This document shows, in pieces, positions 34,786 to 44,327 of a stretch of DNA of 64,000 nucleotides. Positions within the stretch are counted from its first letter, which is position 1; the number at the start of each line of letters is the position of its first letter. Source of the DNA: Limnomonas spitsbergensis (Eukaryota > Chlorophyta > Chlorophyceae > Chlamydomonadales). A program made the translations under genes and the position numbers. The stretch is taken from contig JAYJMM010000041.1 of NCBI GenBank assembly GCA_037349105.1, positions 9,670,501 to 9,734,500 on the forward strand, written 5' to 3'. The notes beneath the pieces are model-generated. The model searched no databases and had not been told where the DNA came from. It saw nothing but the letters and a program-made list of their open reading frames with translations.

Positions 34786-36354
34786 ACTCATAAAGGTGTC
34801 AGAAAGACAGATCATGGAGTTTGGCAACCGCTTGGCAGCGCAGCGCCGACAGCCAGCCCATGTTTACACGTATGGCCCTGACCGTGCCGTTTTGAAATGT
34901 GTCCAAGAAGTCAAGTTCTTGGGCATCACTCAGCACGAAAGCGGCGGCCTGAAGAGGGCCATGGAGGGTAGAGAGGCGCCTTTGGCTGCCGCGCTGCACC
35001 GCGTTCGCCGCATGGCAGCAAAGGTGGGCCTACAGCGCGATCTTCCAACCCGCATCAGGTTGGCAGCTGTGTACGCAGCGCCTGCGGCCAACAACGGCGA
35101 CGTGATGTGGGCCACCAGCCACCTTCGGCCGCTGCAATGTCTCTCCAGCAAAATGCAGTCCAGCTTGCTTCAGCACCTACGCCAGGCTGCGGGGCTACCT
35201 GCATCAGCTGCCAGTTGGGAGTCCTGAGAGAGCTGCAGCTCCAGCCACTACAGCGAGACTGGTGGACCCATATCCTCCGCTTCTACAGTGCAGCGGTGGC
35301 ACCGGCGGCACAGCAATACAGCCCTCTCATGGCTCAAGCCAAGGCAGCAGATATGCAGCTTGCAGTCAGCCAGGGCACTGGCAGCCGCACCTGGTGCTCT
35401 GATCTGCTGGGTGCATTAGAGGAGCTGGAGCGGGGCCCGCGTGGCAGCAGCTGTCCTACAGCGCTACCCGTCACAGAGGTGTTGGCACTCGTTGACGCAT
35501 CCTACGAGCAGGCACAGCGGCGGTGGGGACCCCAGGGACCCTACCACCGAGCACAGATCTGCGGCGACCTACCGCGCCTGGTTCCAGACTTCCAGTCCAC
35601 GGCGGGTGCCGTGCTGGCGCAAGCCAGGAGCCGCACTAGCCAGAGGGAGTGTGCTTGTGTGCGCATAAATTTGCGACTGCGGCTCGGCGCGATCAGCACT
35701 GCTGATACCGGAGGACGGCGCAACGGTCAGCGGCGAGAGGCACGCTGCTGTCAGCGGTGTTGGGCAAGGGGGGATAGCGAGCAGGTGGAGGATGCGCTCC
35801 ATGTGTGCTTCCAGTGACCTCGTGTCAGGGTCTCAGGGAGCAGTTACGGGAGTGGGGGTGGGCAGGTCCTTCGGGCGCTGCCACTAACTTCCACCAGCTG
35901 TACCAGGCTGAGCAGGGATGGGATGCACTTGCATTTGTGGAGTGTGCTGTGGGCGTTGTTGAGGGTTAGTCACTCGGTATTCTGAAGCGCCGGTCTCATT
36001 TGCCTTTCCGGTCTTCCCTTTTGGTCCTTTTTATTTGCCCCCTTTTTAGTTTCTTCTCTTCTCCCTTCTGATCAGTGGGGCGCTCTTGCGGCCAAGCAGG
36101 GGTGGGATACTCTTGTTTTTGTTGACTTCCTTTTTGTAGGCTTTGTTGACTTCCTTTTTGTAGGCTTTGTTCAGGGCTAGTCTCTAGTGATACTCAGGTG
36201 TCAGACTTGGTCTTCTTTGCCTTCCCGGCCTTTCCTTTTTTTCCTTTCCCCCCCTCTTCCTTTTAGTTTCTTCTTTTATCCCTTCTGAACTGTTGGGCGC
36301 CCACGCGGCCGAGCTTTGAGCGGGCCCAGAGGTGTAACGTTAATGACTCATAAA
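34786..36354 (+). mobile_element. 5'-truncated LINE (non-LTR retrotransposon) with 9-bp target-site duplication
   Basis: ACTCATAAA flanks the insert at 34786-34794 and 36346-36354. The 1551-bp insert (34795-36345) starts inside the C-terminal part of an ORF2-like protein and ends with a T/C-rich 3' UTR and the family tail CCACGCGGCCGAGC, TTTGAGCGGGCCCAGAGGTG, TAACGTTAATG. The 3' UTR contains a 24-bp tandem duplication (TTGTTGACTTCCTTTTTGTA) at about 36118-36166. Five such 3' ends occur elsewhere or nearby in the window, four of which (this one included) have visible duplications. Confidence 0.88.
34799..35817 (+). pseudogene. LINE ORF2 post-RT region, frameshifted fragment
   Basis: Frame 1 (34799-35227) reads HVYTYGPDRAVLKCVQEVKF then LGITQHESGG, the post-reverse-transcriptase block of plant and algal LINEs (VYxxx..vxxFKYLGi). 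Near 35170-35225 the sense shifts to a second frame (to 35817): ELQLQPLQRDWWTHILRFYS and a C-terminal zinc-knuckle-like CCQRCWARG...DALHVC. The polymerase core is missing because of 5' truncation. Confidence 0.8.
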
Positions 36355-37259
36355 AGTAGCAGGCAGTAGCGGACACCCAAATAATGGTACTGCTAAGCAA
36401 TCCTCATTGAACATAGGCCATCAGCTGGAAAGCATGCACTGTTCTAACGGAATGCAGATGAAGTTTTTACAGTCCATCAGAGCATCACATTGATGCATAG
36501 GACATGATGCCACACAAACTAGTGAAGTACACATTAATGACTTAACACCTATAGGCATTGCTCAAAATGCTCGGCGCCCAACTAAACAAGACTGTCTCTG
36601 GGTTTCGGAGGATAGGCACAAGAAGGCATACTGCGGAAGCACCCGCCCTGCGGATGGGTTTCCTGGGCTGCTAGCCCCCATGAGCGAGCCTTCTAGGCTG
36701 AATGTTTTAGTCCATCCGTTTGCCTTAACTACCGAAGCGTCCTCTGCAGCTGTTCCCCACAACTAAGGAAAAAGGGGCTCTATGATTTTTTTAAAGATCC
36801 ACATCTGTTGACTCAGCCAGTGCGAGACCCATGCTAAGCGCTTGCCACTACCGCATGGTATGATTTGGTGCAAATGGCAGGAATCGGGTGATGGTCAGAC
36901 AGAAGGGTAAGGAGCGAGACCAGGGACTTGGTTTGTCAGAGATGGAGCAAGTGTGGGCAGGGGGAGGGGAAAGAAAGGCCTGGAAGGATGGAAGGATTTC
37001 GTGCCCAGCCTGTTGTGCTCAGTGCAGAGAAAGCCGAAAGTTGCTGGGCTTATCTGATCAAGAGCTGGTATAACATGTGTGCCCCCAGTAATTGCATGCA
37101 AAGATAAAACAGAGACAGATTCCAAAAGCCTGAAATCATTGAAACAACCAGCATATTGACGGCATATTGATCAGTGTTTATTTTAAGGATTTAGAGGAAC
37201 CTTCATTTTACCATGACTCAATTTTGGGGACTTTGTAGAAACTAACTTTTACCATGAAT
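36355..37259. other. Intergenic, no gene seen
   Basis: No recognisable coding segment. The minus frame 36762-36562 and the plus/minus frames at 36888-37125 lack motifs and splice context. Confidence 0.45.
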
Positions 37260-37378
37260 CCGAGGCGAAGCCTCGGTTGGGGGGTTGCGGGGGGGCGCCC
37301 CAGCCCCCCTGCCATGGGGGTCCGGGGGCCAGCCCCCGGTGGGGGTTCGGGGGCGAAGCCCCCAAAGTTCAGAAACAT
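37260..37378. repeat. GC-rich palindrome cluster, copy 1
   Basis: Nested small hairpins: CCGAGGCGAAGCCTCGG, GGGGCGCCCC and GGGGGCGAAGCCCCC, ending AAAGTTCAGA. A diverged copy with the same right end lies at 61356-61471. Such palindromes are common in chlorophycean organelle and nuclear DNA. Confidence 0.7.
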
Positions 37379-37615
37379 ACTCAGGTGAAACATCTAATTT
37401 CTTCATTGAAAATGCTTTGTTTTCAGAATTTAGTTCATCACAATGTTGAAACAGAGCATCAAATATTCAACTGCTCAGAGTCAAATTAAGCAGTCAACGT
37501 GCTTGCGATGTTTCATAAGTCAGGGCGGCAACGATGAATGCTGGGGCAGAGGCACAGAGCGTCAAACACACATAAATCTAACTGCCTAGCCTGGCCTTGA
37601 GCTGGTCGAGATTCC

Positions 37616-37816
37616 TCATTTCCTCCTATGGGGGGAACTTTGTTCATGCCTGACGATGACATCTTTCAAAGTCCCGCGAGTGACATCGCAGATCTTGCAT
37701 CTCCACGTATACTTGTTCATGCTGTCGTCGTAGCCGTCATCTATCAGCCACTCCCTCCGCATTTCGCCCTCTTCGAAGTACGACTCTTGACAGGCGTTCG
37801 TACCAGAGCCCCTCAT
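37616..37816 (-). CDS. Orphan 66-aa ORF with C2H2/BED-like zinc finger
   Basis: An ATG-started frame ends YTWRCKICDVTRGTLKDVIV-RHEQSSPHRRK, giving CxxC-x13-H-x5-H, the spacing of BED/C2H2-type fingers found in many transposases. There is no splice context or neighbour to make a full gene. It may be one exon or a remnant of a DNA-transposon protein. Confidence 0.3.
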   Translation of the reverse strand: MRGSGTNACQESYFEEGEMRREWLIDDGYDDSMNKYTWRCKICDVTRGTLKDVIVRHEQSSPHRRK

Positions 37817-38344
37817 GCATTTTCAAGCACCATCGCTACGGCCTTTTGAAACTCTACTCGCCATTTCATCCATGCTCTTTGTGTCGGAATGATTGTCTGA
37901 GGCCAGTTTGACCAGTCACCATTGCAGAATTCGAAAACCTAGTAGGTTTTACCGCGGTGATCAGGGCGGTATAAAAAAATGAAGGAGCTGCCAGCCAGCT
38001 GAGCCTATTACACAAAATGTGCAGGGTAAAATCGCGGTGCAAACACAGTGAGGCAAAAATTAGAAAGTAAATGTACAGCATGCCAAACGGCATTATTTTA
38101 GGAAAGCTAAAAAACAAACAAGCAGCAGGACCGGTACACAACAACACCCAGCAAAATTGTAAATAGATTTTTACCATCCCACCCTAGACAACTAGCCCAT
38201 CCAGCACTGCTGAGTTCATGCAAAACATATGTTAAAATTTTCACATTCAGGGTACATGATGTAAGGCCTCCCATGGGCAGTCTTTGGGAAGGAGAGGCAG
38301 TCGAGGCACTAATGCCTGCTCCACTGTTACTTTGAGCGCGCTGC

Positions 38345-38430
38345 ACCTAAATTACAACCAGACAGTCGGGCACCCACGCGGCCAATGCTTTTGAGCATGG
38401 CCCAGAGGTGTGACGTCATTGACCTAAATT
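38345..38430 (+). mobile_element. 68-bp LINE tail with 9-bp target-site duplication
   Basis: ACCTAAATT flanks at 38345-38353 and 38422-38430. The insert is only the family tail (CACCCACGCGGCC, TTTTGAGCATGGCCCAGAGG, TGTGACGTCATTG). It lies in the likely 3' region of the minus-strand acetate-transporter-like gene and overlaps that gene's candidate TGTAA. Confidence 0.85.
38352..38356 (-). terminator. Candidate TGTAA polyadenylation signal (minus-strand GPR1/FUN34/YaaH gene)
   Basis: First minus-strand TGTAA downstream of the stop at 38666, about 310 bp away, immediately beside the LINE tail. Confidence 0.3.
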
Positions 38431-38665
38431 TCAGCTACGTCACAGCCTATGAACGAGTGGGCCAGGTCCAGCAAGCCCTCCTGCTAGGCTCTTTGGCCGA
38501 TGGCTGGTGACGATTTGTCACTATGGGCCCAGTGGTGTCCCCCCAGCAGCCCCCCCAAAGGTTGTGTAGCGTGCACTATAATAAACCCTGGTCTACACTG
38601 TGGACAGCTGCCAACAGGCAGGGCTCATTTCATTCACAGCATGGGCCAAGATAACAAACTGCCTC

Positions 38666-40890
38666 TCAAATGCAGCATTCCGCCTTCTCAGCCTTCCGCC
38701 TGTTTGCCTTATTCGTAGGATGCATAGGGTCAAGAGGGTGCTTGAAGTAGAGGGTGGGCTGGATGCCTGAGGGGATGGAGGCGGGGGGGCGATAGTGTCA
38801 GCAGGGGGCGGAGGCGGGTTCAGGTGCCAAGCCTGGGCTGCAATACAGAAAGTCCAATAGTCCTTCACAAATATCCTACACCCTGTTTTTGAGGCAGGAA
38901 TCGGCGCACAGAGGGAGACCCACCTGGTAGATCGTAGCCCAACTCAAGCTTCACAAGGATAATGAAGGCAGCGTAGATTGCAGATCCGGCACAGAAGAGG
39001 CCGATATACCCTGTATCCAGGACAAAGGGCAGGAACAGCTTCGGAGCAATGTCACACATCCTGATACGACGAGGATAACTTAATATCGCGTGCAATATCT
39101 TCTTGATTATAATATTGAGTTGGTGTGCCAGACTGGTAGTATAAATGGTCTATCCACCTACCTGCTGCCTCCCTGCACTGCTTGTTCTTTACGCCAGCTG
39201 CCAGCAGAATGAAGGTAATCACAAGTGTTGAGAGCACAACCTGGATGGAGACGGTCTTGCGGAGCGAGGTGATGAAAAACACTGTCGGAGGAAGGAAGAC
39301 GACAGAGGTTACGAAAGAAAGGGAACAAGACAGCCGGCAGCACACCAATATACAGGTGTCCAATTCTACTGATTTTGAGTCGGTATCGGCAACCACATAA
39401 TGTCCTAAACCTCGCAGTTTCAAGGGGGCTTATCAAGAGGAGGGGTGCAACACACTTCATAGCTCACCAAGGGTGATCAACGCCCACAGTCCAAACCAAA
39501 GTGTCTGCCCGGTGATGCCTGCGGGTGCAAAGTGGCTGGCGTCGGCAGTCTCTTGCCAACTGAGGAAGCCCCTGCAGGGAGGAGGGCAGATGCGGATAAG
39601 AACTTCGCATCACACAAGTATCGATTTCATGACATCATCGTTGGTCTTGCCAAAGCGGTGGACACCAGAGTCGCATGAAGTTGACATTGCATGCCAGTGC
39701 TGCACTCACCACCCGAGCCAAAAGCAGCCATAGGTAGAAAACACAGTTCCACCGAAGGTGTTGCCCTTGATCAGCTGCCGAATGAGGTGGGTGGAGGAGG
39801 AAGCGGTAAGTGATGAGGAGGGAAGGTTGAGGGTGGGGATCTGACGTCATGGTCATTAGTGCAGACAAGAGGGGCTGAATCAAGGCCTGCTTTTAAGTAC
39901 TACCTCATGAAAGTAGGAGGAACAGTCCGGAAAGGGCCTGCCTTGCTGGAAGCTCATGACTAATTCTGGCCCAGCTCCTTATTAACAGTGTGGGGGCGGG
40001 ATGCATGTATTCAAAAGACTCACATCCAGGATGCCAGCAATAAGCTGTCCAGTACCACCTGGAGGGCAACAAGAGAACATATGAGGAGTGAGGGGGGGCT
40101 CCGTGCCTCCGTCCATACCATAACAGTAAACAACAAACCAGACATGAGAGGAGTGTGTGGGGGTGCTCCGTGCCTCTGTCAATACCATAACAGTGAATAA
40201 CAAATCAGGCATGAGACGATAGTGTGTGGTTGCTCCGTCCTCTCCATGGCATCACAGGATATAACTTACCAAACCAAACCGCGTAGAATACCACTGTCGG
40301 TAGCATGAGGGGACCTTCCGCCCAAGTTGTCTCAATAAACCTGGGACAGCGGGGCAGTGATAAGGAGGTTGAGGAAAGGCAACCTAGGAACTGTGGCAAA
40401 AAACGAGTGCTGAAAAGCTGCCGTGAAATGCTTGGCTTTTCACTTGAGAGGCGGCCAAACTCACATGAGCATGGCAGTGGTCATCCCGAAGCCGATGAGG
40501 CCGAGGGGGGCTACGGGTGAGGGAAACCATGGCAGGAGGGGACAGAAGGAAATCAGGTTGATTATGCCAGTATCCTGACGAGTGCAGACTGCAGAGCCCT
40601 CCTTGGCTGAGCTGGTACCAGAATACCGTACCGTATGCCGAAAGTGGCCATTCACACAAAATTCCACGGAGGTGCAGGCAGGGCAGTCATGCAGATATAG
40701 CGAAGGGAGGGGGCTGAAGTAAATGCTCCTGTTAAACTGTCAAATCTTATATATATTGCGTTGAGCTCGGGGTGGTGGACTCACAGGGATCTCCACGCAC
40801 CCACTCGCCCTCTTGTTGATAATCCCGCTCAGGACGGTAGCCCCCGAGAGGCGGGGGGGCCATGCCTGGTTTGGACTGAGCGTTTGCCAT
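38666..40890 (-). CDS. GPR1/FUN34/YaaH family membrane protein (acetate transporter-like), copy A
   Basis: Minus-strand exons: 40890-40785, 40510-40465, 40340-40270, 40058-40024, 39774-39710, 39571-39468, 39281-39162, 39010-38924, 38766-38666, all GT-AG, 244 residues. Family blocks: P-LGLIGFGMTTAML, ETTWAEGPL, YAVWFGGTGQLIAGILD, LIKGNTFGGTVFSTYGCFWL, TLWFGLWALITL, FFITSLRKTVSIQ, GLFCAGSAIYAAFIILVKLE. These fit the six-helix acetate/succinate transporters (bacterial SatP, yeast Ady2, algal GFY). The N-terminal GGYRPERDYQQEGEWVRGDP is shared with copy B, 3.4 kb away in the opposite direction. Exons 1-8 have the same lengths as in copy B. Only the last exon differs: the tail runs to RRKAEKAECCI. 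Substrate is inferred from the family. Confidence 0.92.
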
Positions 40891-41464
40891 GCTCCCGCAC
40901 GCAAGATAGGGGCAGTCGAGCAGAGACGAGGAATAGTTAATGGAACACGAGGGGCGTAAAATGCAGGAGATATGGGGCGTGATGTTGGACTCTATCTGTA
41001 GCAGGATCTTTAGGTCATCAGGTATTAGTTCAGAGTTCACACTGAAGCGCGTAAGGAGGAGGAACCGCGTCAGCAATGATAAGTGCGTAATGAGCAGAGA
41101 TAAGTCGCTCACTAGCCCCTGCTAGTAGTTATCGGTACTGAGGTCAGCGTCATTATACGAAGAGAGCAAGTCAACAAAAAGTGTCACCTCTGTTTTACGT
41201 GTCATGGCTGGGCCACTCGCGCAACACAAACACCCACGTCGCCAGCAGAACGTGGATACCTGTTAATAATAAGGTGTTACGCTGCACACCTGGTTGCACA
41301 CCGAAGCGGAGCCATCCCGCTGCTGCCCGTGACTCCGTGAGTGACGCGTGCCGATCTAGATCTGATCACTCATCAGTTTCCCAAGTAAATTTCAACCACT
41401 GCTTTTCCAGGACGGGGCCGGGAGCCCGGTATTGGCTCGGTTCGATGTGATCGACCAGTCGCAG
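40891..41464. other. Upstream region of copy A
   Basis: No exon or family motif recognised; it would contain the copy A promoter. No clear TATA box was identified. Confidence 0.4.
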
Positions 41465-42076
41465 TTTAGTCGGATTTGGTTTTATTCTGACTTTTTTTTC
41501 TAGCCCAGAATTTGCCATTGAAAGCGATTGGTTTTTGTGTTTGGTTTCCTTTTTTTTGTACCTGAAACCGAGCCTGAAACTATTGGTTTTTAAACGTTTG
41601 ATTTTGTTTAAAAATCATTTATGGGCTTAAATTTGGTTTCACCCTGAAAAGTACCTAGATAAGGCACTATTTTGGCTTGCTTCGCCCTCTTCTCATTGAT
41701 TGGAAGGAGAGGAAGGGGAAGAGGAAGAGGACGGGGCGGGGTGATTTCATCTGTAATCATCACTTGGTCGTCATCCGTGTCGGAAAGCTCTTGAACGTGG
41801 TCTGCAGCCCTCTCTGTAGCCTTTGCCTTCGTTCTATCGATTGCCTCAAACAATTGTAACTGCCTCCTCATTGTAAATGGAGATTGGTTCTTTCTGACAG
41901 AGAATAGGCGCAAAAAGGCGCGAAAATTCAACTGAGAACCCTCGTGTAACCCAAACCATTGGTTTTTATGGTCGGGTTTCTTGTTTTGAACCTGAAACCG
42001 AGAAGCCTCGCCTGGAACTACTGGTTTTTATGTTAGGTTAAATACAAAAACCATCATCAAACCAAATCCGACTAAA
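41465..42076. mobile_element. AT-rich element bounded by 18-bp inverted repeats
   Basis: TTTAGTCGGATTTGGTTT (41465-41482) is perfectly inverted at 42059-42076. Inside, a direct repeat of about 45-70 bp (GTACCTGAAACCGAG with ACTATTGGTTTTT at 41530-41596, and GAACCTGAAACCGAG with ACTACTGGTTTTT at 41963-42034) brackets a 107-codon minus-strand frame. No target-site duplication was found. Composition differs clearly from the surroundings. Class unknown. Confidence 0.55.
41608..41931 (-). CDS. Unknown 107-aa ORF inside the inverted-repeat element
   Basis: The frame holds a basic start, RRQLQLFEAIDRTKAKATER, an acidic patch QELSDTDDDQVMITDE, a Pro/Leu run and a basic NEKRAKQAK. No family recognised. 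It may be one exon of an element protein, or a chance frame in AT-rich DNA. Confidence 0.3.
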   Translation of the reverse strand: MNFRAFLRLFSVRKNQSPFTMRRQLQLFEAIDRTKAKATERAADHVQELSDTDDDQVMITDEITPPRPLPLPLPLLPINEKRAKQAKIVPYLGTFQGETKFKPINDF

Positions 42077-42451
42077 ACTACCGTACCAGTGGCATACTTC
42101 AGAGCGAAAATAGCATGGGGCATCAGTATGCCACTTGGATCTCTCAGGCGAGTAGCACGTCTTGACACTCGGGTGCATGGCATCGACTAACCGTTGAGTA
42201 AAAAGATAGTTCGTGTTCACCTACATCCGGAATTCTGGGTATTGAGGCACAGTCGGACCGTCCGTCACGACAACATCACCATGAGGATTTACGTTGCATC
42301 GCCTGATATAGTCCCCTGTTTAACGGCTCCACAATCCACAACAGCAATCCAAGAGGGAGTATGTAAGCCTTTGTTTTTCATAGAATTTGAAGCGTCTAGG
42401 TCAAGGAGAGGCTGAAGGAGCAGGGTTGGGCAGATCCATGGAGTGCGCCAC

Positions 42452-42812
42452 GCCGCCACCAACTATCACCTGTTGTAATGGGGCAGGCATGGGTGGGCTG
42501 CCCTCGCTCTTGTGAAGGTGTGGTAGACATTGTCTAGGGCTAGGTCTGTAGGGCTGAGGATCACGTTTGCCTTTCCTTTTTGGGGCAAGTATTTTTCTTC
42601 TTGTTCCCCTTTTGCTTTTTATCTTTTTTCATGGCTTTTTCTAAATAAAAGAGCTGGGGAATGTAAAGATTTCTTATCCTTTTTGGAGTGGTATTTTCCT
42701 CCGCCATTATTTTTCTTTGTCTCTTTCCTTCCCCTTGCCTTTACTTTATTTTCTCCCGACCGGTGTGGCCGAGCCTTATTGAGCATGGCCCATGAGTGTG
42801 ACGTCATTAAGA
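42452..42812 (+). mobile_element. LINE 3'-end fragment (same family)
   Basis: A T/C-rich 3' UTR segment (TTGCCTTTCC, TTTTCTAAATAAAAG) precedes the tail CGGTGTGGCCGAGCC, TTATTGAGCATGGCCCA, TGAGTGTGACGTCATTAAG. The left border is approximate and no target-site duplication was identified. Confidence 0.65.
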
Positions 42813-42820
42813 CATGGTGA

Positions 42821-44327
42821 GGCCTGTGTCGTTGATGTTTCTTTGTCCATGATAGGACAGCCATCATCGTTGGCTTTTATTTGCGCTTGTGTTGAAGCTG
42901 AGGTCCTCAAGCCCATTCAGGGCATGCCGCAATATCCAGGAGACACATAATCCTGCCATGCCATGACAAATTAACAAATGAAGGCATGTCCGGGTGGCAT
43001 GTTCTACTGGTCTGGATTCCAGAATCTCTTGCAAGGTTGAGTACCGTATAGGCGTACACCGTATGCAATTGTGTTGCCCTCTTTATCCAAGGCTGGGGGT
43101 TGGGCCCCGAGCAAGGTCCTGCATCAAGCCACGTTGTGCTTTAAGGTGACGTACTGGTATAGTGGCTGCAGTCACTGAACCATGCAGGTCAGATGTCACT
43201 GCGCACTACGCACAAGTCGGGACACACCCTCATGCTGTCAATGTCCACCATCCGCATAACGGCAAAGCACAGCATGGCATGCGCACAATGGCATGACATG
43301 CTTTTATGAAATCTTTGCGATATAGTTTAGACGCATGTCCTTAGGAGCTGGACCACATCTTCAACGCAGGCCAAGTGCGTATCTGGCCAGGGGTAGCCAC
43401 CGGACATGCCATCAGCCGAGCGCGGAGGCACAGCCAGCACAGTTTCACCGTTTGTCCAGGGAGCTTCATAACCACGAGGATAAATTAAGCGCTGTGTTGA
43501 TCTGCATTATGTCCGGTGATAACCGTGTGCACTAAGCTGACTCTCGTCATCTGGTCACAATTTTGAATCTTGCCACCTAGTATCATAATCAGCCGAGTTC
43601 TTCATTTCACAGCGTCAGCTTCAAGCTCAGACAGGTAGATCGTGTTTCAATCAAAGCCTTTATGATGTATGATGGCCTTACGTGCAAGAACTTCCCGCGC
43701 CCATTTCCCAGAATCTGCCTGTCTGATAGGCTCACAGCCAGAGCTCTCTGCTCACAGCTGAACCTTTACTGCAGCAGCGCAATACTTGAGATCCGACCAA
43801 TCATGTAACTGCTTCACAATATATGATGGAAGCTGGATGAAAGCGCCGCATTGCAGCGCGCAAATCATCCTTAGCCAGCGGGCCCAGCCAAAGGGGGAAG
43901 ACAGACAGATGGACGCCGGCGAACAGGCACGGGTGCCCCCGGTCGCCAGCGGTGGTCGCCAAGGGGGGGGGAGCGTGGCGGGGGGGGTCTCTGCCGACAA
44001 CATGGTGTCCACGTTACGAGCACGATGCATGTACGATCATTCTGGGTCAGTCATACATGCCCAGTCACCATTGTGGCTTACGCGCTTCCCCTGAAATTAT
44101 GCCGATATTGGTTACGCACCGCCCCATTCTTTCGTATTTCCCCACATGCTGCGTAAAGATGCACGCCAGCGTGGCATGCTGACGCGCATGTTTACGCAGT
44201 TCAATGTGAAAAACTCTACACCTGCCGGCCCCTCGATAAATACCCATCCTCACGTTCCCTTCATATTTCCCCGCGTGTCTCAGATCAGACACCCCGCCTC
44301 GCCTGTCCCCTACTCACGAGCTGAGCC
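42821..44327. other. Intergenic / promoter of copy B
   Basis: Nothing coding seen. GATAAATA at about 44236-44243, roughly 90 bp before the copy B ATG, is a possible TATA-like box. Confidence 0.4.
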
